A stretch of DNA of 64,000 bases, from the NCBI RefSeq assembly GCF_904849725.1, contig NC_058524.1, forward strand, positions 549,075,763-549,139,762, read 5' to 3'. The stretch is from Hordeum vulgare subsp. vulgare (lineage: Eukaryota > Streptophyta > Magnoliopsida > Poales > Poaceae). Within the stretch, counting starts at the first letter, position 1. Each line of letters starts with the position of its first letter. Below the pieces are notes generated by a model. The model was not told the origin of the DNA and did no database searches. It was given only the letters and a program-made list of their open reading frames with translations. The position numbers were made by a program, and so were the translations under genes. Of the stretch, positions 21,297 to 31,784 are shown one piece after another.

Positions 21297-22456
21297 TATT
21301 CGTAGGCTCGCTGGACGGTGATGAGTAGGATGAGATTTATCATGTAATCGAGTTAGTTTTGACGGGGATTGATCCCTAGTATCCACTCTGTTCTGAGATT
21401 GATGTTGCTACTACTTTGCCATGCTTAATGCTTGTCACTATGGCCCGAGTGCCATGACTTCAGATCTGAGATTATTATGTTGTCACCAGTATATGTGTGT
21501 TTTAGATCCGATCTTGCAAGTTGTAGTTACCTACTATGTGTTATGACCCGGCAACCCCGGAGTGACAATAACCGGAACCACTCCCGGTGATGACCATAGT
21601 TTGAGGAGTTCATGTGTTCACCAAGTGCTAATGCGTTGTTCCGGTTCTTTATTAAAAGGAGAACCTTAATATCTCATAGTATCCTTTTGGTCCCCGCTGC
21701 CACTGGAGCGATGGACAATAGATGTCATGCAAGTTCTTTTCCCTAAGCACGTATGACTACACACGGAATGCATACCTACATCACATTGACGAACGGGAGC
21801 TAGCCACATATCTCTCTGTGTTATAACTGTTGCATGATGAATGTCATCCAAACGAATCACCGACCCATTGCCTACGAGTTTGTCCCACTGCTGTTACTTG
21901 TTTTGCTCTGCTGCTGTTACTACTGTTGCTTCTGTTGTTACTTGTTTTGCTCTACTGCTGTCACTACTGTTGTTCCTTGCCACTGCTGTTACTCGTTTCA
22001 CTGCTGCTACCTGCTACAATACTTTTTCGCACGACGTTGACGGGAAAGAATATTTCCCGTCCACGGGCAACTTACTGGCGCCATTGATACAACAGTTAGG
22101 AATAGTCTGCCGTCAACAGATCGTTTCTGGCATCGTTGCTATCATAGTACTTTGCTACTGATACTTTGCTTGCAGATACTAATCTTTCAGGTGCGGTTGA
22201 ATCTGACACATTCAGCTGCTAATACTTGAGAGTATCCTTTCACTTCCTGACGGGCGAACCAACAAATTTGGGTTGCATACTCTACCCTCGAAAACTACCG
22301 CGATCCCACACGCTGGTGGGCCATTGCAAGACAATTGCTAATTATTGAGCAACTGGGAGCAGTTCTGGCTCTGTTGTCGCGGAGGCATCAAGTCAGGAAC
22401 ACGTCAACAACATTCTTCTAGTGTCGTTGCCAGGGACTGCTAGCAGCAGCTTTTTC

Positions 22457-22474
22457 TGGCACCGTTGTCGGGGA
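22457..22474 (+). promoter_or_regulatory. Inner element PBS (tRNA-Asp type, two mismatches)
   Basis: TGGCACCGTTGTCGGGGA begins eight bases after the LTR end at 22448. It differs from TGGCGCCGTTGCCGGGGA at two sites, both transition changes. Confidence 0.75.
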
Positions 22475-22525
22475 AGGGTTTGTTATATTCTCTGAGTCAC
22501 TTGGGATTTATATCTGCTGATCACT

Positions 22526-24697
22526 ATGAAGAATTTGAAAGATCCAAAAACCAAAGTCTTGCCCTCAACTACGAGGGGAGGTAAGGAACTGCCATCTAGC
22601 TCTGCACTTGATTCACCTTCAGTTATGAGTAAGTTTGCGACATCACCTCCTGCTAGAAATCTTGATATGTCGCATGTGCTTGATGATGCTTATGATGCTA
22701 CTATGCCTGATACTGCTAGAGATGCTATGTCTGATACTTCTAGAAATGCTATGCCTGATACTGCTAGAGATGCTATGCCTGATACTGCTTTGCCTGATGA
22801 TGCTAGAGATGCTATTTTGCCTGATGATGTTATGCTTGATACTGCTAGAGATACTACTTTGCCTGATGTGCCACTAGGGGTATTCCTTGATGCTCATATT
22901 GCCAGAGTTACTGCCAATGCTCGTGATGCTTCTGAAACTGCCGATACTATTGAGATAGAACCTGATTTTGCTCCTGCTAGATCTAGCTCTCCTAGATATG
23001 AATTGCCTGATATACCTGAGGGCTATGTTATGGAGGGAGAGATAGCTGAGGATTTTCTTGCATGTAAGGATGCCTATGACACTGAGAAATTACTTCTCAA
23101 GTGGAAGGAAAAATCTCTAAAAGCTAGGATTAAATACGACCCGAAGTTTGCCACTTCACCTATCTTTATCACCGATAAGGATTATGAATTCTCTGTCGAT
23201 CCTGAGATAATCTCTCTAGTCGAATCTGATTCTTTCCACGGTTATGAGTCTGAGACGGTCGTAGCCCATCTTACCAAACTACACGATATAGCCACCCTTT
23301 TCACTAGTGAGGAGAAGATCCGCTACTACTATATCCTTAAGATGTTTCCTTTCTTTCTAAAGGATGACGCTAAAGCCTGGTTCACTTCTCTGGCTCCTGG
23401 ATGTGTGAGTAGTCCCCAGGATATGGTCTATTACTTCTGTGAGAAATATTTCCCTGCCCATAAGAAGCAAGCTGCCTTGCAGGAAATATACAACTTTGCT
23501 CAACTCAAAGAAGAGTGTCTCCCACAAGCTTGGGGGAGGCTCATCCAGCTACAGAATGCTTTGCATGATCACCCTCTTAAGGAGAATGAGATACTTGATA
23601 TATTCTATAACGGACTTACCGATGCTTCTAGAGACCACCTAGATAGTTGTGCAGGTTGTCTTTTTAGGGAACGAACTGTAGAACAAGCTGAGACTCTAGT
23701 GAATAACATCTTGATCAACGATAATGCTTGGACTATTCCTGAACCACCTCCTAAGCCGACTCCGAAGAAAAGAGGTATTCTATTCCTCAGTCCCGAAGAT
23801 ATGCAAGAAGCCAAGAAATCTATGCAAGAGAAAGGCATTAGATCTGAAGATGTCAAAAATCTACCACCTATCGAAGAGATCCATGGTCTCGATAACCCGA
23901 TACAGGTAGTAGAAGTAAATTCTCTGCATAGGTTTGATGAGAGTGATATTCCTTTTTTTAAACCTGCTAGCCTATGCTTTGATGAATTTGACAACTTTGT
24001 TGCCAAACAACAGAGTTTCAATGATTATGTTAGCACACATTTGGAACAAAGTACTCGTATGCTTAGTCATTTAAGTGCTTGTGTAGACAGAAATGTCAAT
24101 GATCTGAAGCTTCTGAGTAAACATGCCTCTATGATTACTACTCAGGTAGAACAAGTACTTAAAGCTCAGAATGACCTGCTGAATGAATTAAATGACAACT
24201 CTGTCAGAGTCACTACTAGAGGAGGCAAAATGACTCAAGAACCTTTGTATCCTCAGGGTCATTCTAAGAGAATTGATCAAGATTCTCAAGGAATTAATGC
24301 TGATACACCCAGTCATCCTAAGGAGAAGAAGGATGATAGAAACATGCATGTTAGTCCACCAAATTCTTTCACACCTGAAGAACCAAATGATATTTTATCG
24401 TCTGATGCAGAAACACAATCTGGTGATGAACATGAACCTGGTGACAATATGGACAGCGATGTTCATAATGATGCTCAACCTAGCAATGATAAGGATGTGG
24501 AGATTGAACCTACGGTTAATCCTGATAACCCGCAACCTAAGAGATACGATAAGAATGACTTCACTTCTAGGAAGCATGGTAAAGAAAGGGAGCCATGGGT
24601 TCAGAGACCTATGCCCTTTCCTCCTAAGCCATCCAAGAAAAAGGATGATGAGGATTTTGAGCGCTTTATTGAAATGATAAGACCCGTCTTTCTGTAG
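22526..24697 (+). CDS. gag: Gag polyprotein of inner Gypsy element
   Basis: Open frame of 723 codons from ATG in 'cactATGaag', about 50 bases after the PBS. Residues about 45-120 are a repetitive Asp/Ala/Met stretch (units like DAMPDTAR). Residues about 240-400 are a Retrotrans_gag-type capsid domain; diagnostic pieces are FHGYESETVVAHLTKL, AKAWFTSLAPG, YFCEKYFPAHKK, LPQAWGRLIQLQNAL and EILDIFYNGL. A Pro/Lys segment and a coiled-coil-like middle follow, then an acidic C-terminus. No CCHC zinc knuckle was seen. It ends at TAG (24695-24697), in frame with the protease frame that follows at once; the outer copy has a sense codon there. Gag should form the virus-like particle. The long intact frame suggests a fairly recent insertion. 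Confidence 0.85.
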   Translation: MKNLKDPKTKVLPSTTRGGKELPSSSALDSPSVMSKFATSPPARNLDMSHVLDDAYDATMPDTARDAMSDTSRNAMPDTARDAMPDTALPDDARDAILPDDVMLDTARDTTLPDVPLGVFLDAHIARVTANARDASETADTIEIEPDFAPARSSSPRYELPDIPEGYVMEGEIAEDFLACKDAYDTEKLLLKWKEKSLKARIKYDPKFATSPIFITDKDYEFSVDPEIISLVESDSFHGYESETVVAHLTKLHDIATLFTSEEKIRYYYILKMFPFFLKDDAKAWFTSLAPGCVSSPQDMVYYFCEKYFPAHKKQAALQEIYNFAQLKEECLPQAWGRLIQLQNALHDHPLKENEILDIFYNGLTDASRDHLDSCAGCLFRERTVEQAETLVNNILINDNAWTIPEPPPKPTPKKRGILFLSPEDMQEAKKSMQEKGIRSEDVKNLPPIEEIHGLDNPIQVVEVNSLHRFDESDIPFFKPASLCFDEFDNFVAKQQSFNDYVSTHLEQSTRMLSHLSACVDRNVNDLKLLSKHASMITTQVEQVLKAQNDLLNELNDNSVRVTTRGGKMTQEPLYPQGHSKRIDQDSQGINADTPSHPKEKKDDRNMHVSPPNSFTPEEPNDILSSDAETQSGDEHEPGDNMDSDVHNDAQPSNDKDVEIEPTVNPDNPQPKRYDKNDFTSRKHGKEREPWVQRPMPFPPKPSKKKDDEDFERFIEMIRPVFL

Positions 24698-25375
24698 ATG
24701 CAGTTAGTTGATATGCTCCAAATGTCTCCATATGCCAAGTACATGAAAGATATCGTGACCAATAAACAGAAGATGCCAGATCTTGAGATCTCCACCATGC
24801 TTGCCAATTACACTTTCAAAGGTGGAACTCCTAAGAAACTTGGTGATCCCGGAGTGCCCACTATACCTTGCTCCATTAAAGGAAACTACGTAAGAACTGC
24901 CTTATGTGACCTTGGAGCGAGAGTTAGTGTTATGACTCTCTCTCTTTATCGTAGACTTGAACTGGATAAGTTTACACCCACTGAAATCTCTCTGCAAATG
25001 GCCGACAAATCAACTGCTTTCCCTGTCGGCATTTGCGAGGATGTGCCTATCGTGGTTGCTAATACCACTATCTTAACAAACTTTGTTATCTTGGATATTC
25101 CTGAGGACGATGACATGGCTGTCATCCTCGGAAGACCCTTTTTAAACACTGCAGGGGCTGTTATAGATTGCAACAAAGGCAATGTCACTTTCCATGTCAA
25201 CGGTAATGAGCATACCGTGCACTTTCCAAAGAAAAGATATCAAGTACATTGCATCAATGCTATCGAAAAAACTTCATCGATTCTTATTGGGAGCTTTGAA
25301 TGCCCTATTCCTCGTGTCAAGATGAAGTATGATTTGCTTGTTGGGGAGATTCACATCCCCATTGAGGTAACTTAG
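24698..25375 (+). CDS. pro: Retroviral-type aspartic protease frame of inner element
   Basis: 225 codons in the same frame as gag, separated from it only by a TAG. The protease motif is CDLGARVSVM (family form D-L/S/T-G-A) near residue 70. Further along are LYRRLELDK, a flap-like segment and ILGRPFLNTAGAVIDC, the usual second hydrophobic-G-R motif. It ends at TAG 25373-25375, and no RT follows. Probably made as a gag-protease fusion in the ancestor. The Arg after D-L-G-A replaces the Gly/Ser seen in relatives and may impair activity. Cleavage of gag is the expected role. Confidence 0.8.
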   Translation: MQLVDMLQMSPYAKYMKDIVTNKQKMPDLEISTMLANYTFKGGTPKKLGDPGVPTIPCSIKGNYVRTALCDLGARVSVMTLSLYRRLELDKFTPTEISLQMADKSTAFPVGICEDVPIVVANTTILTNFVILDIPEDDDMAVILGRPFLNTAGAVIDCNKGNVTFHVNGNEHTVHFPKKRYQVHCINAIEKTSSILIGSFECPIPRVKMKYDLLVGEIHIPIEVT

Positions 25376-26178
25376 TGGCTATTCGAAAATTCTCTGTTGT
25401 CTTTTGCGATTCGAGGAAGTTTTGTCATGAGGATTCGATCAACCCCATTGACGGATTTCTTTCAATGACCATGAAATGGATGAATCAAAGACTCACATAC
25501 CTCTGTTTTAAGCTTTCACTTTCTTTTGCTTAGAAGAAAAATGATAGGTCTAGTTTAGTTTTTCCTGTTTCCTGTTTTAGCGTCCCGGAGAAAAATACCC
25601 CGAAAATAAAAGTTCTCCGATGGTCCTTAAAATCTAGTATGATTTTTTCTGGAATATTTGAAAAATACTGGGACTGAGTGCTGGCCTGGGGGCCACACCA
25701 GTGGGCCACAAGCCCTGTCACTGCGGCCACCCCCCTGGCCGCGGCAAGCAAGCTTGTGGGGCCCACGGGGGCCCCCTCCACTCATTCCAGCTCCTATCCT
25801 CTTCCTCTACCTCCAGAAAAAATCGTTTCGCAGCTCAAACCCGTGTTCTTGCTCATTTGGCTGTGATTTTCGATCTCCTTGCTCAAGGCATCATTCTCCG
25901 AACCGTTTTGGGGAAATTACTCCTTGGTAAGTGACTCCTCCATTGGTCCAATTAGTTTTTGCTCTAGTGCTTTATCCTTCGCGTATTCTTACTACCTTGG
26001 TGACCCTGTTCTTGAGCTTGAAATGTTGATTTTAGATGGTCCCAAGTAGTTTTAGCGCGTGATACAGTCTCTAGGCACTAGTAGGAGTAGTTGCTACGAG
26101 TTGGGTTAATCCTTACTCACTTTTCTTTCAAAGTCTCTAAAAATTTCAGAATTTTTCAGAGCTAGAAAAGGAAAAAAG
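25376..26178 (+). promoter_or_regulatory. Internal LTR-like segment with promoter dyad and donor/acceptor-like sites
   Basis: Non-coding interval before the accessory ORF. 25590-25800 resembles LTR 20945-21140: aaaagttctc.g, ttttctggaatatttgaaaaatac, gtgggccacaagcc (25701-25714) and gcttgtggggcccac (25752-25766). The inner stem gcggcca (25723-25729) pairs perfectly with tggccgc (25736-25742) around CCCCCC. The TATA is degraded (ctcctatcc). A donor-like GGTAAGTG (GT at 25927) precedes acceptor-like TTTCAG sites (ending 26149 and 26159), just before the ATG at 26179. The outer element keeps the same segment at 34735-35110. Confidence 0.5.
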
Positions 26179-27246
26179 ATGAGGAGGTTCTTGAGAGGAT
26201 CTTCAAGCCGTAACCCCAAGGAGGATGAGAAGAACCACCCCAAGTATGTGGTTCCTCGAGTCACAGAAGTTCGAGCGTGCGAGTGGCCAAGTGATGAATT
26301 TTTGCGCGCCGCCGGGCTTTATGAAGACTTTTATTACTTGGTGGAGAGCGCAGGTCTTACCGAGTTCGTTGAAGATAAGTGCTCACAATACCTCCTCCTC
26401 ACCAATATTTTCGTTCAAAGCTTCAACTTTTATCCGAGGAAGAATCCTCCCATGGTTGAGTTCATGTTGTACGACATCCCCTAGTGCATGACACTACAGG
26501 ATTTTTGCAATGCATGCAAATTACCTTATGTTGGGGATATTCATGATCCTCGTCCACAGGACTTGGAGGATTTCATAGGTACTATTGTTGTTGGAGAGGA
26601 GAGAGGAGTGTCTCACGCTATAATTGCTAGCATACATTTTCCTGTGCTTCGGTACTTCTCATTATTTGTGGGAAAATGTTTGATTGGTCGTGGGGAGGCT
26701 GGATCACTTAGCTCTCGAGACCTTGCAGTTTTGCGCGAAGGCCTTTATAGCACTAAGGCTTATAGCCTAGGTGCTACAGTAGCTCAGCGGTTGAACACAA
26801 ACTGTTCCAAAGGTGTTGTCTATGGAGGTATCTATGCTACTCGTCTTGCTAGACACTTTGAGATACCTATTAGACTTTGCGAGGAAGAAGAGATGCTTCT
26901 TCCTGAAAAATATCTGGATTATGATAGCATGGTTCGCCATGATTTTTTGGATAGAGATGCTAGTAGACGGATGATTTATAACCTGGTATTTAGTCAGGGT
27001 ACTCGAGAGACTATTACTTTGCCTGCTCCTTCTTTGTTCGATCTTCATGCAGGCAGGTACACTATTATGCCCTCGGACATCTACGCATATTGGGGCTTAG
27101 CCCAACCACAGGTGCCCGTGCCCGAGCCGCCAGTCGAGTACCAGACGCCAGTTTATCAGTGGGAGCCAGAGGAGCTCACACAGCAGTGGCATCCACAGTC
27201 CGCTTCGGAGTATCCCGGAGTTGGTTATTTCCCGCCTTGGGAATAG
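26179..27246 (+). CDS. Accessory ORF, Athila ORF1-like, with one internal stop
   Basis: A frame of 355 codons interrupted by a single TAG at 26482-26484 (pieces 26179-26484 and 26488-27246, same frame). It contains a helical segment with ACEWPSDEFLRAAGLYEDFYYLV, then LTLQ-like MTLQDFCNACKLPYVG, HFPVLRYFSLFVGKCLIGRGE and SRDLAVLREGLY. These recall the Athila ORF1 / plant retrotransposon ORF family (my assignment from memory, PF03078-like). There is no transmembrane segment, zinc knuckle or catalytic motif. The C-terminus is Pro/Gln/Glu-rich. It lies in the env-like position and is followed 22 bases later by a PPT-like motif. Its function in this family is unknown. The outer element keeps only the last 28 codons. 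Confidence 0.6.
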
Positions 27247-29193
27247 ACCAAGCTAGGCCAAAAGCCTAAGCTTGGGGGAGTACGTGTTCTCACCGACCTT
27301 ATATTCATGCTTATGCTTTCACTTTGTTCGTCGGTGTTTACACTTTGCCAGTGTATTATCCATGCTAGTTTATTTTCGTTTTCTTGTTTTCTTGTTTTGT
27401 GTCCTTTTGAGAAAACCCAAAAAGATTTTCCTTTCTTCTTTTTGCTTGTTGGGAGCTTTCCCATGTAAATAGTTTTCTTTTTATTTGGGTCAAGGTAGAA
27501 GATATTGGTTACAATGTTTAGTGGCTCTCACATGCATACCTGTTTAGCTTTCAAAGAGACATATTACTTTGTCTTCTCCTTTGTGTTTGCCTGCAGATTT
27601 CAGCTTAGTCCAATGCACGAGCACTCTTATTATTGTTCACATCGTTCGATCGTGCAAGTGAAAGGCAATAATGATGATATATGATGAAGTGACTGAGACT
27701 GGAAAAGCTCGTATGAACTCTATCTATTTTGTTTTTGTAAATATGACTAGCTTGTCGTCCCAGATTCAGCTTTGTTGTGAGAGAACCATGTTTGCAATGA
27801 CAACTTAGAGATCATAGTTTCTGATGCCATGCTTATTTAGCTAGGATCTTATAATGGTTTGTCTTGAATGCCAACATAGATTTTGAGATGACTATGATGT
27901 AGTATGATAGGATGGTATTCTCCTTTGAATGATTCAAGTGGCTTGACTTGGCGCATGTTCATGCATGTAGTTGAAACAAAATCAACATGGCATATATGAT
28001 GTTCGTGTTCTTGGTGATTTATATCATGTTCATGCTTGCACTCCATGTTAGTCAAACTCATTGCATCTTGATGACTGTTGTCGCTCTCTAGTTGGTCGAT
28101 TCCCAGTCTTTTGCTAGCCTTCACTTGTACTAAGCGGAATACTGCTTATGCATCCAACTCCATAAACCCAAAAGTTTTTCCATGAGAGTCCACCATACCT
28201 ACCTATTTGCGGTATCTACCTGCCGTTCCAAGTAAATTTGCATGTGCCATTCTCTAAACCTTCAAGAAATAATCTGTTTTGCATGCCCGAACCGCTCATG
28301 TGGTGATAGGGGGCTATTGGTATCTTCCATGTTAGGCGTGTCATCCTCGACATGTGTTTATTCACTGTCATTCACGAGAAAGGGGCCAGTAATTGGAATG
28401 CCCAGTTCCACGGTTAAATCGAAAACATAACTGTAAAACAAGACTCCCCCCGGATTGATGTTAGTATGGACGGTACCCGAGGATTCGGCTAGCCGTGGAG
28501 TGTGATTGATTGGTGGTGGGGGAGTTAAAACTTTACTTTTCTATTTGGGAACCGCCTATAGCATGAGTAGCGTGGGAGATATTGAGAACTCTTGGTCATT
28601 GCGTTGACAATGAAAGCATGCCACCCAAAATAATTATCTCTCTTTTCAAAGCTTAAGCTCTGGCACCTCTGCAAATCAATGCTTCCCTCTACGAAGGGTC
28701 TGTCTATTTATTTTCCTGTTGAGTCATCCTCTTCTTATATAAGCACCAATTAGAGAGCACCCCTGTCATTTTTATGCTTTGCTTTTGATTGATATTGAGT
28801 ATGACTATGACTGGATCTTCGTTGTTATGAATTACAATGTTTAGTCAGCCCTTGATCTTTGAAAGTGCTCTGCATTTATGTTTTGCGGTCTCAGAAAGAG
28901 CTAGCGAGATACCACCTATTCATATTGTTTCATGCTTGTTTTGATTGAATTGTTGGTATCTGAAACTCATTATTATTTGCTCGCTAGTTGATTATGCCAT
29001 TGATATTAGTTTACCGTGAGACCTTTGTGTCACTTGCTTATGTGGTTAACTTGTGATCTTGCTGAAATTCTGGTTATGAGTTAGACATAGATGCAACAAC
29101 AAGATCAAACAGAGTTTGTCAAAGTTTTTCTTTCTCTCTCAGTTTGTCAACTGAGTTGCTTGAGGACAAGCAAGGTTTTAAGCTTGGGGGAGT
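27247..29193 (+). other. Inner element 3' non-coding region with internal and terminal PPT
   Basis: Nothing coding is supported over about 1.9 kb. An internal polypurine tract, aagcttgggggagt (27268-27281), follows the accessory ORF stop. The terminal PPT, aagcttgggggagt (29180-29193), abuts the 3' LTR. The region is repeated in the outer element (35346-37296) and in the right-edge fragment (62268-64000), so it is a conserved part of the family. Confidence 0.75.
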
Positions 29194-30872
29194 TGATACT
29201 TCTCCATCGTATCTACTTTTCCAAACTCTTTTGCCCTTGTTTTCGACTCTCATTTGCATGATTTGAATGGAACTAACCCGGACTAACGCTGTTTTCAGCA
29301 GAATTGCCATGGTGTTGTTTTTGTGCAGAAATGAAAGTTCTCGGACGTCCTGAAAATTTACGGAGAATATTTCAAGAAAATATGAAAAATACGTGCGCAA
29401 AGATCCACCGGAGGGGATGGGCTAGTGGGCCACAAGCCCTGTTGCCCCCCCCCCCTGGCCGCGGCAACCAAGCTTGTGGGGCTCACGTGGGTCTGCTGCC
29501 CCCAACTCCAGCTCTATAAATTCACTTTCGTCTAGAAAAAAATCAAGAGAGAAAATTTCATCGCGTTTGCGATACGGAGGCGCCGCCACATCCTGTTCTT
29601 CATCTGGAGGGCAGATCTCGAGTCCGTTTCGGGCTCCGGAGAGGGGAAATCGTCGCCATCGTCATCATCAACCTTCTTCCCTCTCCAATTCCATGAAGCT
29701 CTTCATCTTTCGTGAGTAATCTATTCGTAGGCTCGCTGGGCAGTGGTGAGTAGGATTAGATCTATCATGTAATCGAGTTAGTTTTGACGGGGATTGATCC
29801 CTAGTATCCACTATGTTCTGAGATTGATGTTGCTACTACTTTGCCATGCTTAATGCTTGTCACTAGGGCCCGAGTGCCATGATTTCAGATCTGAAATTAT
29901 TATGTTGTCACCAATATATATGTGTTTTAGATCCGATCTTGCAAGTTGTAGTTACCTACTATGTGTTATGACCCGGCAACCCCGGAGTGACAATAACCGG
30001 AACCACTCCCGGTGATGACCATAGTTTGAGGAGTTCATGTGTTCACCAAGTGCTAATGCGTTGTTCTGGTTCTTTATTAAAAGGAGAACCTTAATATCCC
30101 GTAGTATCCTTTTGGACCCCGCTGCCACAGGAGGGATGGACAATAGATGTTATGCAAGTTCTTTTCCCTAAGCACGTATGACTACACACGGAATGCATGC
30201 CTACATCACATTGACGAACGGGAGCTAGCCACATATCTCTCCGTGTTATAACTGTTGCATGATGAATGCCATCCAAACGAATCACCGACCCATTGCCTAC
30301 AAGTTTGTCCCACTGCTGTTACTTGTTTTGCTCTGCTGCTGTTACTATTGTTGCTTATGTTGTTACTTGTTTTGCTCTGCTGCTGTCACTACAGCTGTTC
30401 CTTGCCACTGTTGTTACTCGTTACACTGCTGCTACCTGCTACAATACTTTTTCGCACGAAGTTGACGGGAAAGAATATTTCCCGTCCACGGGCAACTTAC
30501 TGGCGCCATTGATACAACAGTTAGGAATAGTCTGCGTCAACAAATCGTGTCTGGCACCGTTGCTATCATACTACTTTGCTACTGATACTTTGCTTGCAGA
30601 TACTAATCTTTCAGGTGCGGTTGAATCTAACAAATTCAGCTGCTAATACTTGAGAGTATCCTTTCACTTCCTTATGGGCGAACCAACAAATTTGGGTTGA
30701 ATACTCTACCCTCAAAAACTGCCGCGATCCCACACGCTCGTGGGCCATTGCAAGACAATTGCTAATTGTTGAGCAACTGGGAGCAGTTCTGTCTCTGTTG
30801 TCGCGGAGGCATCAAGTCAAGAACATGTCAACAACATTCTTCTAGTGTTTTTGCCGGGGACTGCTAGCAGCA
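29194..30872 (+). repeat. Inner element 3' LTR (1679 bp)
   Basis: TGATACTTCTCC...GCTAGCAGCA, followed by the TSD tcacc (30873-30877). Dyad at 29425-29486, TATA at 29515-29520, donor-like GTGAGTAA with GT at 29712. The CTG/TTA-rich stretch is at about 30310-30430. Confidence 0.92.
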
Positions 30873-30877
30873 TCACC

Positions 30878-31705
30878 TACTATGTGTTATGACCCGGCAA
30901 CCCCGGAGTGACAATAGCCGGAACCACTCCCGGAGATGACCATAGTATGAGGAGTTCATGTATTCACCGCGTGTTAATGCGTTGGTCCGGTTCTTTATTA
31001 AAAGGAGAACCTTAATATCCTGTAGTTTCCATTAGGACCCCGCTGCCACAGGAGGGATGGACAATAGATGTCATGCAAGTTCTTTTCCCTAAGCACGTAT
31101 GACTACATACGGAATACATGCCTACATTAGATTGACGAACGGGAGCTAGTCACATATCTCTCTATGTTATAGTTGTTACATGATGAATCACATTCGTCAT
31201 ACTCATCCATCACCGATCCACTGCCTACGAGTCTTTTACTACTGGTTCTCACTACGTTACTTTGCCTAGGCTTGTCCCTTGCTACAAAAGGGATTGGGCC
31301 ACTTTGTTGCTGCTCTCACTACTGTTGTTACTTGTTACTTTGCTGCTGCTGCTACCGTTGTTCCTTACTACTCCGCTGTTACTTGTTGCAAGACTTTGTT
31401 GGAGCCTTAGCCGGGGAAGCATTCTTCTCAAGAATAATCCCCCATCAACGTGATGGCGCCATTGATACAATAGTTAGGAATAGTCTATCGTCAACAGATC
31501 ATTTCTGGCACCGTTGCTATCATACTACCTTGCTACCAATACTTTGCTTGCAGACACTAATCTTTCAGGTGTGGTTGAATCTGACACATTCAGCTGCTAA
31601 TACTTGAGAATATTCTTTCGCCTCCCGTCTTGGCGAATCAACAAATTTGGGTTGAATACTCTACCCTCAAAAACTGTTGCGATCCCATACGCTTGTGGGA
31701 CATCA
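30878..31705 (+). repeat. Outer element 5' LTR, second part
   Basis: Resumes with tactatgtgttatgacccgg after the inner-element TSD and matches 38065-38892, ending gtgggacatca. It includes a CTG/TTA-rich low-complexity stretch (about 31225-31400) that yields Leu-rich shadow ORFs. Confidence 0.9.
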
Positions 31706-31716
31706 AGGTTTTTTTC

Positions 31717-31734
31717 TGGCGCCTTTGTTGGGGA
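31717..31734 (+). promoter_or_regulatory. Outer element PBS (tRNA-Asp type, three mismatches)
   Basis: TGGCGCCTTTGTTGGGGA begins 11 bases after the LTR end; three differences from the canonical tRNA-Asp PBS. Confidence 0.7.
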
Positions 31735-31784
31735 GGCACAGCTGTATTCTCTGGGTCACTTGGGATTGACGTCTGTTGATCACT

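Larger units (their letters stand above)
20812..22448 (+). repeat. Inner element 5' LTR (1637 bp)
   Basis: Pairs with 29194-30872. It lacks about 45 bases (after 21254, a stretch beginning ggagaggggaaatcg in the 3' LTR), which explains its shorter length. Dyad at 21045-21107, TATA tataaat at 21136-21142. A CTG/TTA-rich low-complexity stretch lies at about 21885-22010. Confidence 0.92.
20812..30872 (+). mobile_element. Inner plus-strand Ty3/Gypsy element, full length (10,061 bp)
   Basis: Same family as the outer element and nested in its 5' LTR. TSD tcacc at 20807-20811 and 30873-30877. LTRs (20812-22448 and 29194-30872) begin TGATAC and end AGCA. The element has a PBS, a gag frame, a protease frame, an internal LTR-like segment, an Athila-ORF1-like frame, a long 3' non-coding region and a terminal PPT. 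No RT, RNase H or integrase motif was found anywhere between the LTRs, so it depends on proteins from elsewhere. The first 115 LTR bases differ at about six sites between the two LTRs. Confidence 0.93.

Noticed and set aside
21830..22161. Leu/Cys-rich frames in LTRs, also at 30255-30646, 31173-31607 and 38449-38794
   Set aside because: Translation of the CTG/TTA-rich low-complexity stretch of the LTR.
26179..27246. Envelope gene interpretation of the accessory ORF
   Set aside because: No signal peptide or transmembrane segment seen; position alone is not enough.
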